Shown here one piece after another: positions 8,310 through 17,125 of a stretch of DNA of 64,000 nt. Source of the DNA: Mucilaginibacter sp. JRF (lineage in GTDB: Bacteria; Bacteroidota; Bacteroidia; Sphingobacteriales; Sphingobacteriaceae); NCBI RefSeq assembly GCF_015223065.1, contig NZ_JADFBY010000003.1:124001-188000 (forward strand), given 5' to 3'. Numbering within the stretch: the first letter of the stretch is position 1; each line of letters begins with the position of its first letter. Both the position numbers and the translations under genes were made by a program. The notes below the pieces were generated by a model that made no database searches, was not told the origin of the DNA, and was given only the letters and a program-made list of their open reading frames with translations.

Positions 8310-9548
8310 ATGTCAGAATCCAACTTACCTAAAGGCTGGGAAATTGTAAAGTTAGGAGAAATTGTAACTTTTTTAAAAGGAAAAGGCCTTTCAAAAAATG
8401 AATTGGCAGAAAATGGAAAGTCTTCTTGTGTTTTATACGGCGAACTTTATACTAACTATGGCAGAGTTATAACAAAAATCAAATCACGGACTGATGCAAA
8501 TTCTGGAGTCTTTTCCGAACCAAACGATATATTAATACCCGCATCAACGACGACAAGTCCACTGGATATCGCTATTGCTTCAGCTATAATTGTTGATGAT
8601 GTTAGATTGGGAGGAGATATAAATATTCTGAGGGACAAAAAAACAAAAAAGTATGATAATGTATTTCTCGCTTATTTTTTGACAGAGATTAGGAAGAAAC
8701 AGATTGCAAATTTGGCGCAAGGTTCAACCATAGTACATTTGTATGGTTATAGTTTGTCTAACCTTTCCGTTTATCTACCATCTTTTGCCGAACAGAAAAA
8801 AATTGCAAAAATCATCTTAGTGGCCAGTGATAAACTGGATACTATAACCTCTAATATCGACCAACTAATACAACTTAAGAATAGTTTGATGGCAAAATTC
8901 TTTTCAAAAGATGAGCAATATAGACAAACTGTCAACTCTGAAAATCAACAGCTATCAAGTAAATCAGAATTAGTATTTTTAGAAGATGTCGCGAAAAGAG
9001 GTAGCGGGCATACTCCAAACAAAAGCTTCACAGCATACTATCACGGGAATATTAAGTGGATTTCATTGGCTGATTCCAGCAAATTGGATAACAGATGGAT
9101 TTCAGAAACGAAAAACAAAATCTCGCAATTGGGTATAAAGAACTCGTCAGCTGTAATTCATCCCACAGGAACAGTATTGCTATCAAGAGATGCAGGCATA
9201 GGAAAAAGTGCAGTAATGAAGGAGGATATGGCGGTGAGCCAACACTTTTTAACATGGACATGCTCAGAAAAACTTAACAACTGGTATTTATATTATCATT
9301 TACAATTCAACAAACCCCTGTTTGAAAGAGTTGCAGTTGGCTCTACTATCAAGACAATAGGACTGGATTATTTTAAAAAATATAAAATTATGCTGCCTTC
9401 AATGAGTGAGCAAATCCAAATTGCGGAAATCTTAAATGTAGTAGATGACAAAATTGATTTACTTAAGAATAAAAAACTATTATATCAAAATTTGAAAACA
9501 GGCATAGTCCAACAGCTTCTGACAGGAAAACTAAGAGTGAAATTGTAA
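8310..9548 (+). CDS. hsdS: Type I restriction-modification specificity subunit HsdS
   Basis: 412 residues from the ATG at 8310. The usual two-half layout is visible. Target-recognition domain 1 opens with LPKGWEIVKLGEIV and closes at the conserved helix region EQKKIAKII...LIQLKNSLMAKFFS near 165-200. Domain 2 opens with VFLEDVAKRGSGHTP and closes with SEQIQIAEILNVVDDKIDLL and VQQLLTGKLRV. It sets the bipartite DNA target of the complex, which cannot be predicted here. Its stop overlaps the start of the next gene as TAATG, implying translational coupling. Confidence 0.95.
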   Translation: MSESNLPKGWEIVKLGEIVTFLKGKGLSKNELAENGKSSCVLYGELYTNYGRVITKIKSRTDANSGVFSEPNDILIPASTTTSPLDIAIASAIIVDDVRLGGDINILRDKKTKKYDNVFLAYFLTEIRKKQIANLAQGSTIVHLYGYSLSNLSVYLPSFAEQKKIAKIILVASDKLDTITSNIDQLIQLKNSLMAKFFSKDEQYRQTVNSENQQLSSKSELVFLEDVAKRGSGHTPNKSFTAYYHGNIKWISLADSSKLDNRWISETKNKISQLGIKNSSAVIHPTGTVLLSRDAGIGKSAVMKEDMAVSQHFLTWTCSEKLNNWYLYYHLQFNKPLFERVAVGSTIKTIGLDYFKKYKIMLPSMSEQIQIAEILNVVDDKIDLLKNKKLLYQNLKTGIVQQLLTGKLRVKL

Positions 9549-10789
9549 TGGATAATACTATTGATAACAGATTATCTGATGCATTATTTTTATTATCACG
9601 GGATAATCACTGGGATGCTTTAAAAATTGCATATGAAATACTAATCAACGAGGTTTTTCTTTTCGCAAAAAAAACCAGAAATTATAAACAGCATCAAATT
9701 GAAGAAAAAGGCAAGGACATGCTTTGCGTTCTTCATAACATGTTAATTATTAAAAGAGTAAAAAACATATATGCTGTTCTCCATGAAGTTCGGCTGCTTA
9801 CCATATTTTTCAACAACTACTCAAGGGAAACGTTAACTAATAACATAACTAATTCTAAAGTTAAAGTACTTGCTTTGAATCTTATAGGGCTGGTGAAATT
9901 TTTGAAGCAAGTTAATGACAATTCATCATACTCATTTGGAATGATAGATTCGGCATTAATAGATGAGATTCAAAATAACGTAACGGAAGAAATCTATAGC
10001 GCAACAACACCCTATTTTCAAATTAAACACGAAATTTATGAGTATTTCCAAAAAGATTTCTGGAACGAACTCGAAAGCTTTAATCCTAATGTATCCCCAC
10101 TTACAATAATAGACACTGTGACTTACGAGTCGTTACTACTGTACCGAAATCTATTAGACGAACACCAGCTGATGCCTTCCAAAATAGTAAGAGATGACAT
10201 TGAGGAAATCTGGAAGACGACACTAAATGTTGATGAAGTTTCAAATCTGATAAAAAATCAGTATTATCTTTTGAACGTATACAACGACTTAGAATCCTTT
10301 AGAAAATCTGATATTCAAAGTGGTAAATCCAACAAAAACACATACATAAATGAGAAAGAACACGGATTTCACAAAACTTTATACCCTTATTTAACTAATT
10401 GTAGCACTCAATACGATTTAGTCCTATCTGAACAATATTCTGCACAATGTAGGTATGATATCGTGTTGTACAAATCAACAAATGACCTTTCAGCAATATT
10501 GGAATTAAAAGTAAATGACTTAAGCAACATTACTCATGACCTAAACCAATTAATAGAGTACTTAAATGGTTGCGATGAAAAGCATTATCATTTCATGAAA
10601 GAGCCATCAGTGGGTGCTTTAATTATTTATTACGTTGGTAAAAAAGCGTTTAATACTCTAAACGTTATTGAACTATTAACCGAGTATCCAAACATTGTAA
10701 AAATATCATCGAACTTTTATGTATATTTCAACAAAGAACAATGTGAAAAACCCATATTAATCTCAATTTTAAACGGGAAGGAGAAATGA
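9548..10789 (+). CDS. Unrecognised PD-(D/E)XK nuclease-like protein inserted between hsdS and hsdR
   Basis: 413 residues, not a standard type I RM subunit. The first 260 residues look helical with no known motif. The C-terminal part carries a nuclease-like core: acidic E271, then RYDIVLYK (D304), then AILELKVND (E319-x-K321), the D...ExK order of the PD-(D/E)XK superfamily. It is coupled to hsdS by TAATG at its start and to hsdR by ATGA at its end, so it is made with the complex. It could be an accessory restriction nuclease, an anti-phage effector or a regulator of the RM complex. The nuclease call comes from the motif alone. Confidence 0.75.
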   Translation: MDNTIDNRLSDALFLLSRDNHWDALKIAYEILINEVFLFAKKTRNYKQHQIEEKGKDMLCVLHNMLIIKRVKNIYAVLHEVRLLTIFFNNYSRETLTNNITNSKVKVLALNLIGLVKFLKQVNDNSSYSFGMIDSALIDEIQNNVTEEIYSATTPYFQIKHEIYEYFQKDFWNELESFNPNVSPLTIIDTVTYESLLLYRNLLDEHQLMPSKIVRDDIEEIWKTTLNVDEVSNLIKNQYYLLNVYNDLESFRKSDIQSGKSNKNTYINEKEHGFHKTLYPYLTNCSTQYDLVLSEQYSAQCRYDIVLYKSTNDLSAILELKVNDLSNITHDLNQLIEYLNGCDEKHYHFMKEPSVGALIIYYVGKKAFNTLNVIELLTEYPNIVKISSNFYVYFNKEQCEKPILISILNGKEK

Positions 10790-13700
10790 ATCAACGCTTA
10801 GAGTACTTTAAGAGTGAGATTCCCTCATTAAAGCTATTTAAACGACTTGGTTACAGCCATTTGAATGGCCGAGATTTATTTGAGCACAATACTCTCTCAG
10901 AAATAATATTAAGAAGTCGATTACTCCAATCCATTAAACGTCTCAACCCTTGGATTGACGACTTTAACTTACAAAAGGCCTACGATAAAATTACCGAGGC
11001 TCAAGGCGCATCCCTTGTAGAAATTAATCATAATTTTTGGCAGCTTTTAAAAGGAGCTACTTTTTCAGTCAGACAAGTAATAAACGGCAAAGAGGAATTT
11101 ATTCCAGTCAAGTACATTGAATACGATGCGGGAGGAATTCAAGAAAATGATTTTTTAGTTGTCAATCAATTAAAATTTCATGGAATATCCCGGCATTCAG
11201 TACCAGACTTGGTAGTTTATGTTAATGGCCTTCCGGTGGCGGTTATCGAATGTAAGTCACCAACCTCCCATAATGCATTTGAAAATGCCTATAGCGATTT
11301 AGATTTTTATCAGCGCAACTCGGAGAAGCTATTTTATTACAATCAAATATGCGCGGCCATTTGGGAGGTCGGTGGGAAATATGGCGCGATTAACTCACCT
11401 GCCGCCTTTTATTCTGTCTATCGGCTTAAACCCCAAGAGGAAGTCGCTGGCATAATCACCGAGCAAGATAAACTCATTTACAACCTGTTCCGTAAAGAAA
11501 GGTTACTGGATATTATCCGGCACTTCGTCATTTTTGAAATTGATGAAGGGAGGATAATTAAAAAGCTACCCCGTTATCAGCAAATCAGGGCTACAAACAA
11601 CACGATATGGAGATTACAGAAGGGGCAAGGCGGCGTAGTCTGGCACACCCAAGGAAGTGGTAAATCTATCACTATGGCATATATTACCCGTAAACTACAG
11701 GCACCAGAATACGGCTTTGAGAATCCTACGGTAATAGTAATGACTGACCGCAAGGATTTAGATGTGCAGATAACAGGAACGTTCAGGAATATTGGACTCA
11801 AGAACGTTAGGCAAGCTACTTCAGTTAGGAATCTGGATAGGATATTGAGAAATGACTATGGAGGTATCATTACCACTACCATCCAAAAATTCCAGGAGGT
11901 TGATAAGGATGCTACCAACACCTCTGACCAAACAGAGGCCGAAGAAGAACGACTAAGGGTTGAAAAGCATATTAGTAACAACGTGCTATTTAAAATCACT
12001 AAGGTTGCTAAGGATGGCCGATGGGAAGAGGTTGAACGGGAAGAAATAAAACTGGAAGAGCTGTCTGATAAAAAGAACCTATATGTCTTGGTTGACGAAG
12101 CGCACCGTTCTCAATACTCATTTCTTGCGTCGTTTATGCGCTCTGTGCTGCCCCACGCTAAGTTTGTCGCTTTTACCGGCACACCAATTTCTAAGGACGA
12201 TAAAAGCACGTTAGGCGAGTTCTATGGTGGTGATTATTTGGACACTTACACCATAAAAGAAGCAGTAGCAGACGGTGCTACGGTTGAGTTACTATATGAT
12301 GAGGGCACAGCCAAACTTGATGTAAAGAAAGATGAACTGGATGCTGAGTTTCACGAAAAGTTCGGACACGAATCGGAAGAGAAGCAAGAGCTACTGAAAG
12401 AAAAGGCACTGAAAACTTACCAGTTCTCAGCGAGTCGAATAAATGAGATAAGCAAGCATATCATCAATCATTTTCGGGAAAAAATATATAGCAATGGTAA
12501 CAAAGCAATGTTGGTTTGCGATGGTAGGTTTGGTGCGATACATTACAAGCAAACTTTTGAATTACTAAGAGCTGAGGGGTACCATGATTTTGATACTAAG
12601 GTTGTGGTGAGCATTGGTTCACCTAAAACCGACGAAATAGCCGAAGAGTACTACAAAACAGTTGAATGGAATAAAAACCACCCGCACGACACCCAACCAG
12701 TTTGGGTAGTAGCCCCAGACGATATTAAACAAGTCACCGAAGATTATAAATTGCCCTTTGGCAATGTTACAGAAGTTGAAAAATCAGGTAAGAAGAAGTT
12801 TGATAATACCGCCATCTTGATAGTATCTGACATGTTGCTTACTGGATATGATGCACCTATTGCTTCCTGCTTATATCTGGATAAGGCATTAAAGGAGCAT
12901 AACCTGTTACAAGCTATAGCACGTGTTAACCGCAGCAGAAAAGGTAAGGCAGCAGGATACATAGTTGATTATTATGGTATTTCTGCTTTCTTAATTCAAG
13001 CATTGGAGATATTTTCTGGCGACATCCGTCCAAACGATATCCTAAAAAATATTAACGAAGAATACCCTAAGCTTGAACTTAACCATAATAAGCTCGTAGA
13101 TTTTTTCAGACCACTAAAAGCCGATAGACTTATTGACCGCAGCCAATACGTTGACGAAGCCCTTCGTTACATTGAACCGATAGACAAGCGAGATAAGTTT
13201 AAAGAGCTGTTAAAGCAATTTAATAAGTCGGTTGCTGTAGTGTTGCCGGACGTCAAGGCTATGAAATTTTTAGATGACTTCAAACTGTATAATGAGATAA
13301 AGCTAAGGGCAAAGAACGCTTACCCTGACGATGAAGATTTAAAGGTCACTAAGGACGAGAGCCAGATGCTTCAAACATTGATTGATACGTTTTTGAAGTC
13401 GGAAGGCATTGAGTCGTTACTTAATGAACCGGTATCTATCATTGATAAAGATAAGTTCAAAGAGGAGATATTAAATGCCTCCCCGGCCACAAAGGAGCTA
13501 AAAATGCGTAACAACCTTATACATGTTATTAAGGTTGGCCTTGAGAAAAATCCGGATTTTTACCGGCCTTTGTCGGAACGGTTAGAGCAATTACTAAAAG
13601 AACGTAAAGAAGACCGAATAACGCGAATAACCCTATTGAAGGCGTTCGCTGACATTCAGGATGCAATTGTCAACGAACAACGGGAAGGTGTTTCCAAAGG

Positions 13701-13962
13701 CTTTATAACCGAGCAGCAGGTTGCTGTATACAACACCATGAAAATTATTTATGGTGCCGAAGATGCTGAGGCAGCTACGAATGCGTTATTTGATAGTACA
13801 ACCGGCGAAATGGGAATTATTGGGTGGGAAGCGAAAGGAATGGTATTATATGAGATCGAGAAAAAAATCATCTCAGTTTTAAAGAACAAGATTGACCGCG
13901 CCTCCGCCAAGGTGAAAGCTAAAGAAATAATTGAGGTTTTAAAGCGAAATAAACATGCCTGA
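10786..13962 (+). CDS. hsdR: Type I restriction enzyme subunit HsdR
   Basis: 1058 residues, normal length. The N-terminal nuclease domain has D141 and VAVIECKSPT (E155, K157). The SF2 translocase has Walker A TQGSGKS near 288, Walker B-type DEAHRSQ near 436 and TGTPIS (motif III), then helicase C-terminal motifs (LTGYDAP, LLQAIARVNRSRKG). It cuts unmethylated DNA after ATP-driven translocation. It starts inside the stop of the preceding gene (ATGA) and overlaps the next gene by eight bases. All catalytic residues seen are intact, so the RM system is probably functional. Confidence 0.97.
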   Translation: MNQRLEYFKSEIPSLKLFKRLGYSHLNGRDLFEHNTLSEIILRSRLLQSIKRLNPWIDDFNLQKAYDKITEAQGASLVEINHNFWQLLKGATFSVRQVINGKEEFIPVKYIEYDAGGIQENDFLVVNQLKFHGISRHSVPDLVVYVNGLPVAVIECKSPTSHNAFENAYSDLDFYQRNSEKLFYYNQICAAIWEVGGKYGAINSPAAFYSVYRLKPQEEVAGIITEQDKLIYNLFRKERLLDIIRHFVIFEIDEGRIIKKLPRYQQIRATNNTIWRLQKGQGGVVWHTQGSGKSITMAYITRKLQAPEYGFENPTVIVMTDRKDLDVQITGTFRNIGLKNVRQATSVRNLDRILRNDYGGIITTTIQKFQEVDKDATNTSDQTEAEEERLRVEKHISNNVLFKITKVAKDGRWEEVEREEIKLEELSDKKNLYVLVDEAHRSQYSFLASFMRSVLPHAKFVAFTGTPISKDDKSTLGEFYGGDYLDTYTIKEAVADGATVELLYDEGTAKLDVKKDELDAEFHEKFGHESEEKQELLKEKALKTYQFSASRINEISKHIINHFREKIYSNGNKAMLVCDGRFGAIHYKQTFELLRAEGYHDFDTKVVVSIGSPKTDEIAEEYYKTVEWNKNHPHDTQPVWVVAPDDIKQVTEDYKLPFGNVTEVEKSGKKKFDNTAILIVSDMLLTGYDAPIASCLYLDKALKEHNLLQAIARVNRSRKGKAAGYIVDYYGISAFLIQALEIFSGDIRPNDILKNINEEYPKLELNHNKLVDFFRPLKADRLIDRSQYVDEALRYIEPIDKRDKFKELLKQFNKSVAVVLPDVKAMKFLDDFKLYNEIKLRAKNAYPDDEDLKVTKDESQMLQTLIDTFLKSEGIESLLNEPVSIIDKDKFKEEILNASPATKELKMRNNLIHVIKVGLEKNPDFYRPLSERLEQLLKERKEDRITRITLLKAFADIQDAIVNEQREGVSKGFITEQQVAVYNTMKIIYGAEDAEAATNALFDSTTGEMGIIGWEAKGMVLYEIEKKIISVLKNKIDRASAKVKAKEIIEVLKRNKHA

Positions 13963-14647
13963 CGTAGTTTACGGCAATAATACCATTCAGTATACCATCG
14001 AAGAAAAGGAAGGGCTTAAATCGCATTATATCAGCGTACAAAAAGATTTGGGTGTAATTTTGAAGGGTAAAGCCGTACCCCTTTATAAGGCCGACCAAAT
14101 GATATTAAAAAAAGCGCGGTGGATACTGAATAAGCTTGAACTGGTTAAACAAATTCATTCTGACGAAATCGTCACCGGTTCACGTATACCCTACCTTGGC
14201 AGGAAGTATTATGCTGAGGTTATTAAAGATGCTAATGTTAAAGGTGTAATTTTAGATTTCAACCATTCCAAATTTAAGTTTACCATCAACCCTTCCATAG
14301 ATATTCAAGTTGAATTAAAAAAAACTATTCAACAGTTTTATAAGTCTAAAGCGATTGACAAAATTACTCCACGAATACGCAAATGGTCAAATACAACCAG
14401 ACTATCTTATAATAAACTTAAATATCTATTTTTAGATAAACGTTGGGGTAGTTGTACAAAAGAAAATAATATTGTAATCAATATTAATGTTATTAAACTG
14501 CCATTCTCGATAATCGATTATGTTATAGTTCACGAGTTAGCACATACAAAAATTAAAAATCATTCGAAGGAATATTGGGCAGAGATATCTAAACATATGC
14601 CCAATTGGAATATTCTCAACGAAAAACTCATTGAATACAGGGATTAA
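13955..14647 (+). CDS. YgjP-like zinc metallopeptidase (DUF45) in the RM operon
   Basis: 230 residues. The C-terminal half has the DUF45/YgjP signature: DKRWGSCT (162-168), VIVHELAHTKIKNHS with HExxH-type H193-E194-H197 and a third ligand candidate H203, and EYWAEISKHMP. Such proteins are frequent last genes in type I RM operons, but their substrate is unknown. It overlaps hsdR by eight bases, so it is translationally coupled. It could process or control the restriction subunit; that is inference. Confidence 0.88.
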   Translation: MPDVVYGNNTIQYTIEEKEGLKSHYISVQKDLGVILKGKAVPLYKADQMILKKARWILNKLELVKQIHSDEIVTGSRIPYLGRKYYAEVIKDANVKGVILDFNHSKFKFTINPSIDIQVELKKTIQQFYKSKAIDKITPRIRKWSNTTRLSYNKLKYLFLDKRWGSCTKENNIVININVIKLPFSIIDYVIVHELAHTKIKNHSKEYWAEISKHMPNWNILNEKLIEYRD

Positions 14648-14718
14648 ATTATTAATTACCTAATAATTCAATCCTCTGTAATTTCACAAGCTCTTACGCA
14701 ATCTAATATCACATCAAT

Positions 14719-15954
14719 TTAAGCTCTTCTCGTAAACCCCGTTAGTGTTTTAGTCAATTCAACCTTCGATTCATCATCAAAATCTCCCAAATAATTCTTA
14801 GTTGTTTCTGGCTTTGTATGTCCTAAAGATTCTTGAATTTGGAATATGGGAACATTTGCTTTTTTTAACATAGTTGCAGCAGTATGTCGAGCATATATCA
14901 TTGTTATTTTGGGATTTTCAAATTGCAAATTTCTACAGACACGCTTGAAGTATTTATTTAAGCTGTCTGTAAATAGCTCCTTTTTTTTTGTTATTAATTC
15001 CTCTGTTTTATCAGTTTTTTCCAGAATGTCAAAAATATAGTCATCAGGCTCTTGATTTAAATTACCCCATTTGTTAAGAATAACAAGTATTTCTTCCTCC
15101 AAACTGATAGATATTAATGGCCTATTAGATTGTGAAGTTCGAAATGTTTTTCCTCGGTGATATCTTATCATATTGCCGTCAATGTTCGATACTTTTAATC
15201 TTATAATGTCATTTACATTCATGCCATTACACATGTAACTTAAAAGCCAAAAATCCTTTGCTCTATCTTCCAAAGAATACGGAATAGGCCGATGATTAAA
15301 AATTGCTTCGAGCGCTAAAGCAGATAGAGCTTTTTTGGCTTTTCTACCTCCAGGAATTTGATATTTATACTTATTAAATGGATAATCAAAGTCACTTTTT
15401 AAATATTTCTTACTGATTGCATAGTTTACAATTGCCCTCAATGCTCGGCAATAAATGCTCACAGTAGTTTCAGAGTTACCTTTTATATCAATCATCCATC
15501 TGTGATATTTATTAAGAAACGTGACATCTACATCATAAAAACTTAATTTTGACCTGAAATCTTTAAAGGAATTTAAAGCTGTAGTATAATTTACTGATGT
15601 CTTGTAACATCCCTCGTTAATTTTCATGTTTATGAATTCGTCAAAAATATGATACACATTAAATGCCTCTCTTTTTGCGCCGTAAAAACCGTCTTTAAAC
15701 TTTTGAACAGAAAAGTTTTCTAAATTGGCTACAACGTCGTTTGCTTTAGCAATGATTGTATCTAATTTTAATCTGATGCCCCTATGAGACCTGGGAGGGT
15801 TGGGTAAATTCGCTTTCTCAAATTCTTCCTTTGTTAATGACAGACCCGTTTTGTAGTCTGTAGTTTTTCTTTGAAAACATATCCTCACTTTAATTGCAAA
15901 CTTACCTTGCTTTTTTTCATGATTGGCAAGAATAATTCTTGGATGTACATGCAT
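14719..15954 (-). CDS. Tyrosine recombinase / integrase of the island
   Basis: 411 residues. It has an N-terminal Arm-type DNA-binding domain, a SAM-like core-binding domain (about 100-200) and a catalytic domain with CNGMNVNDIIRLK, the conserved R-H pair in YARHTAATML, LGHTKPETTKNYL containing the second His, and the tyrosine nucleophile. It resembles integrases of Bacteroidota genomic islands and conjugative elements. It is convergent with the RM operon and reads away from the att site; its start is about 170 bases left of the tRNA-Val fragment, the usual integrase-att spacing. It should catalyse integration and excision at tRNA-Val. Confidence 0.93.
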   Translation of the reverse strand: MHVHPRIILANHEKKQGKFAIKVRICFQRKTTDYKTGLSLTKEEFEKANLPNPPRSHRGIRLKLDTIIAKANDVVANLENFSVQKFKDGFYGAKREAFNVYHIFDEFINMKINEGCYKTSVNYTTALNSFKDFRSKLSFYDVDVTFLNKYHRWMIDIKGNSETTVSIYCRALRAIVNYAISKKYLKSDFDYPFNKYKYQIPGGRKAKKALSALALEAIFNHRPIPYSLEDRAKDFWLLSYMCNGMNVNDIIRLKVSNIDGNMIRYHRGKTFRTSQSNRPLISISLEEEILVILNKWGNLNQEPDDYIFDILEKTDKTEELITKKKELFTDSLNKYFKRVCRNLQFENPKITMIYARHTAATMLKKANVPIFQIQESLGHTKPETTKNYLGDFDDESKVELTKTLTGFTRRA

Positions 15955-16082
15955 GTTTTAATAATGCTTTTAATTTCAGGTTCGATTTTTTTCAATGCGT
16001 TTTCATCGCAAAGGTAACTGTAAAAGGCAGCTAAAAGAAATCAAATGAAACTCAAATATCTATCTATCAGCATTATAACAAC

Positions 16083-16112
16083 TAACGGAAATTATCGGAA
16101 ACTATCGGAAAC
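16083..16112. repeat. Three tandem 10-bp repeats beside the att site
   Basis: Units 16093-16102 and 16103-16112 are identical (TATCGGAAAC); 16083-16092 differs at two bases. The 10-bp period places the units on one DNA face. Lying between the integrase start and the att core, they look like arm-type integrase or excisionase binding sites. Confidence 0.6.
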
Positions 16113-16124
16113 AATATATTTTAC

Positions 16125-16168
16125 GCCTTACAAGCAGAGGGTCACAGGTTCGAATCCTGTTGCTCCCA
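16125..16168 (+). other. attR: 3' part of tRNA-Val(UAC)
   Basis: The sequence matches a tRNA from the anticodon loop onward: loop CTTACAA at 16127-16133 with anticodon TAC (16129-16131), 3' anticodon stem GCAGA, variable loop, T arm ACAGG-TTCGAAT-CCTGT, acceptor strand TGCTCCC and discriminator A at 16168. The bases 5' of 16125 do not pair as an anticodon stem, and no D arm or 5' acceptor is present. This is therefore a displaced 3' fragment, the footprint of integration into a tRNA-Val gene. No CCA is encoded. Confidence 0.85.
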
Positions 16169-16170
16169 CA

Positions 16171-16208
16171 AAAAAAGCCTTTCAGAATTATCTGGAAGGC
16201 TTTTTTGT
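16171..16208 (+). terminator. Rho-independent terminator of the displaced tRNA end
   Basis: Stem 16177-16185 with 16192-16200 (9 bp, one G-U), flanked by a run of A before and six T after. Confidence 0.8.
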
Positions 16209-16291
16209 TGAATGAAGATTTTGCGAGATGCCTTTATCCTTTCAGAATGTTTGCGCAATGTTAGCGCATGAGGTGACCCAAACCCCGAATT

Positions 16292-16776
16292 ATGGTTACC
16301 TACAAAATCTTATTAGATACAAGACGAGCGAAATCAGATTGCTCCTATCCTGTAATCATTAGAATAATATACTACAGCAAGAATACTACACTTAATACAG
16401 ATGTTTTTCTGAAAAACAATTTCTGGATCACTGAGAAACCAATGGTTAACCCGAAGCATGCTAATGCTTCACTTCTTAATGGAAGATTACAGAACAGTAT
16501 CTTAATATACAAAAGACTCTTTTGGAGCCAGAGCCAGTAAACGACTTTAGCTTTGTAAATTTGAAAGAGCGACTAACCAATCAGCAACCTAAGCAAACTG
16601 GTACAAAGTCACTATCCATTCAAGAGCCCTGGATAACAGAAATAAAAAAAATCACAAATTCAATGCGCCATTTAAAACCCATTGCAGTTGTAAATATTTT
16701 TATTCAACAAATAATTATTCGATTACAAATCAAATACTTATTTGTACATTTATTGCGTCTTGACTTGGGGAAGTAA
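16292..16776 (+). pseudogene. Decayed integrase remnant (Arm DNA-binding domain)
   Basis: The first 82-residue frame (16292-16540) reads like the N-terminus of a Bacteroidota integrase: YKILLDTRRAKSDCSYPVIIRI, then LNTDVFLKNNFW. The expected continuation (LEPEPVNDFSFVNLKERL) is found in another frame from about 16520, so a frameshift has broken the gene near that point. The rest degenerates and stops at 16776 with no catalytic domain. It lies just outside the att site and reads away from it, as expected for a relic of an earlier element at the same tRNA-Val. Confidence 0.65.
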
Positions 16777-16809
16777 AGACAAGCAATTTTTAATCATTTA
16801 ATCAATAGT

Positions 16810-16848
16810 AATCCTTTGAACAGCGAGTGGTCAAAGGATTTTTTTTGC
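16810..16848 (+). terminator. Rho-independent terminator
   Basis: 10-bp perfect stem 16810-16819 with 16831-16840, followed by a T run. Confidence 0.75.
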
Positions 16849-17113
16849 CCCTTTAACAATCGGTTGCACATGCTCTTTTACGGTAAAACCGGGCTATTTG
16901 TTTACTATGGCGCAAAATAAATACTGCGCCATCTGTAACTAATCAATACCCATCTCAATATCAAACAGATACAGTAACAATCAATTAAAAAACACGGCCT
17001 AATCTATCAAGAATCCATAAACAACAGTTAAAGTCAATGTTAAATAGTTAGGCAGTAAGTAAAAGAACCGTTTATCGAATATAAAGTTAAACACTGTTTT
17101 GTTTTGATTTTCT

Positions 17114-17121
17114 TAACTTTG
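17114..17121 (+). promoter_or_regulatory. TAnnTTTG promoter element abutting the ATG
   Basis: TAACTTTG lies four bases before the ATG at 17126, with TTTTG tracts about 13 bases further upstream. Transcription should start at or next to the ATG, giving a leaderless message. Confidence 0.5.
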
Positions 17122-17125
17122 AATT

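Larger units (their letters stand above)
16777..17125. other. Intergenic region between the integrase remnant and the araC-type gene
   Basis: Contains the terminator hairpin at 16810-16848 and a promoter match at 17114-17121. Nothing else was recognised; it probably marks the return to core chromosome. Confidence 0.5.

Noticed and set aside
8304..8310. TTG at 8304 as hsdS start
   Set aside because: An ATG follows two codons later and gives a typical HsdS N-terminus.
15960..16170. Complete tRNA gene at the att site
   Set aside because: No D arm or 5' acceptor strand is present; only the 3' part from the anticodon loop remains.
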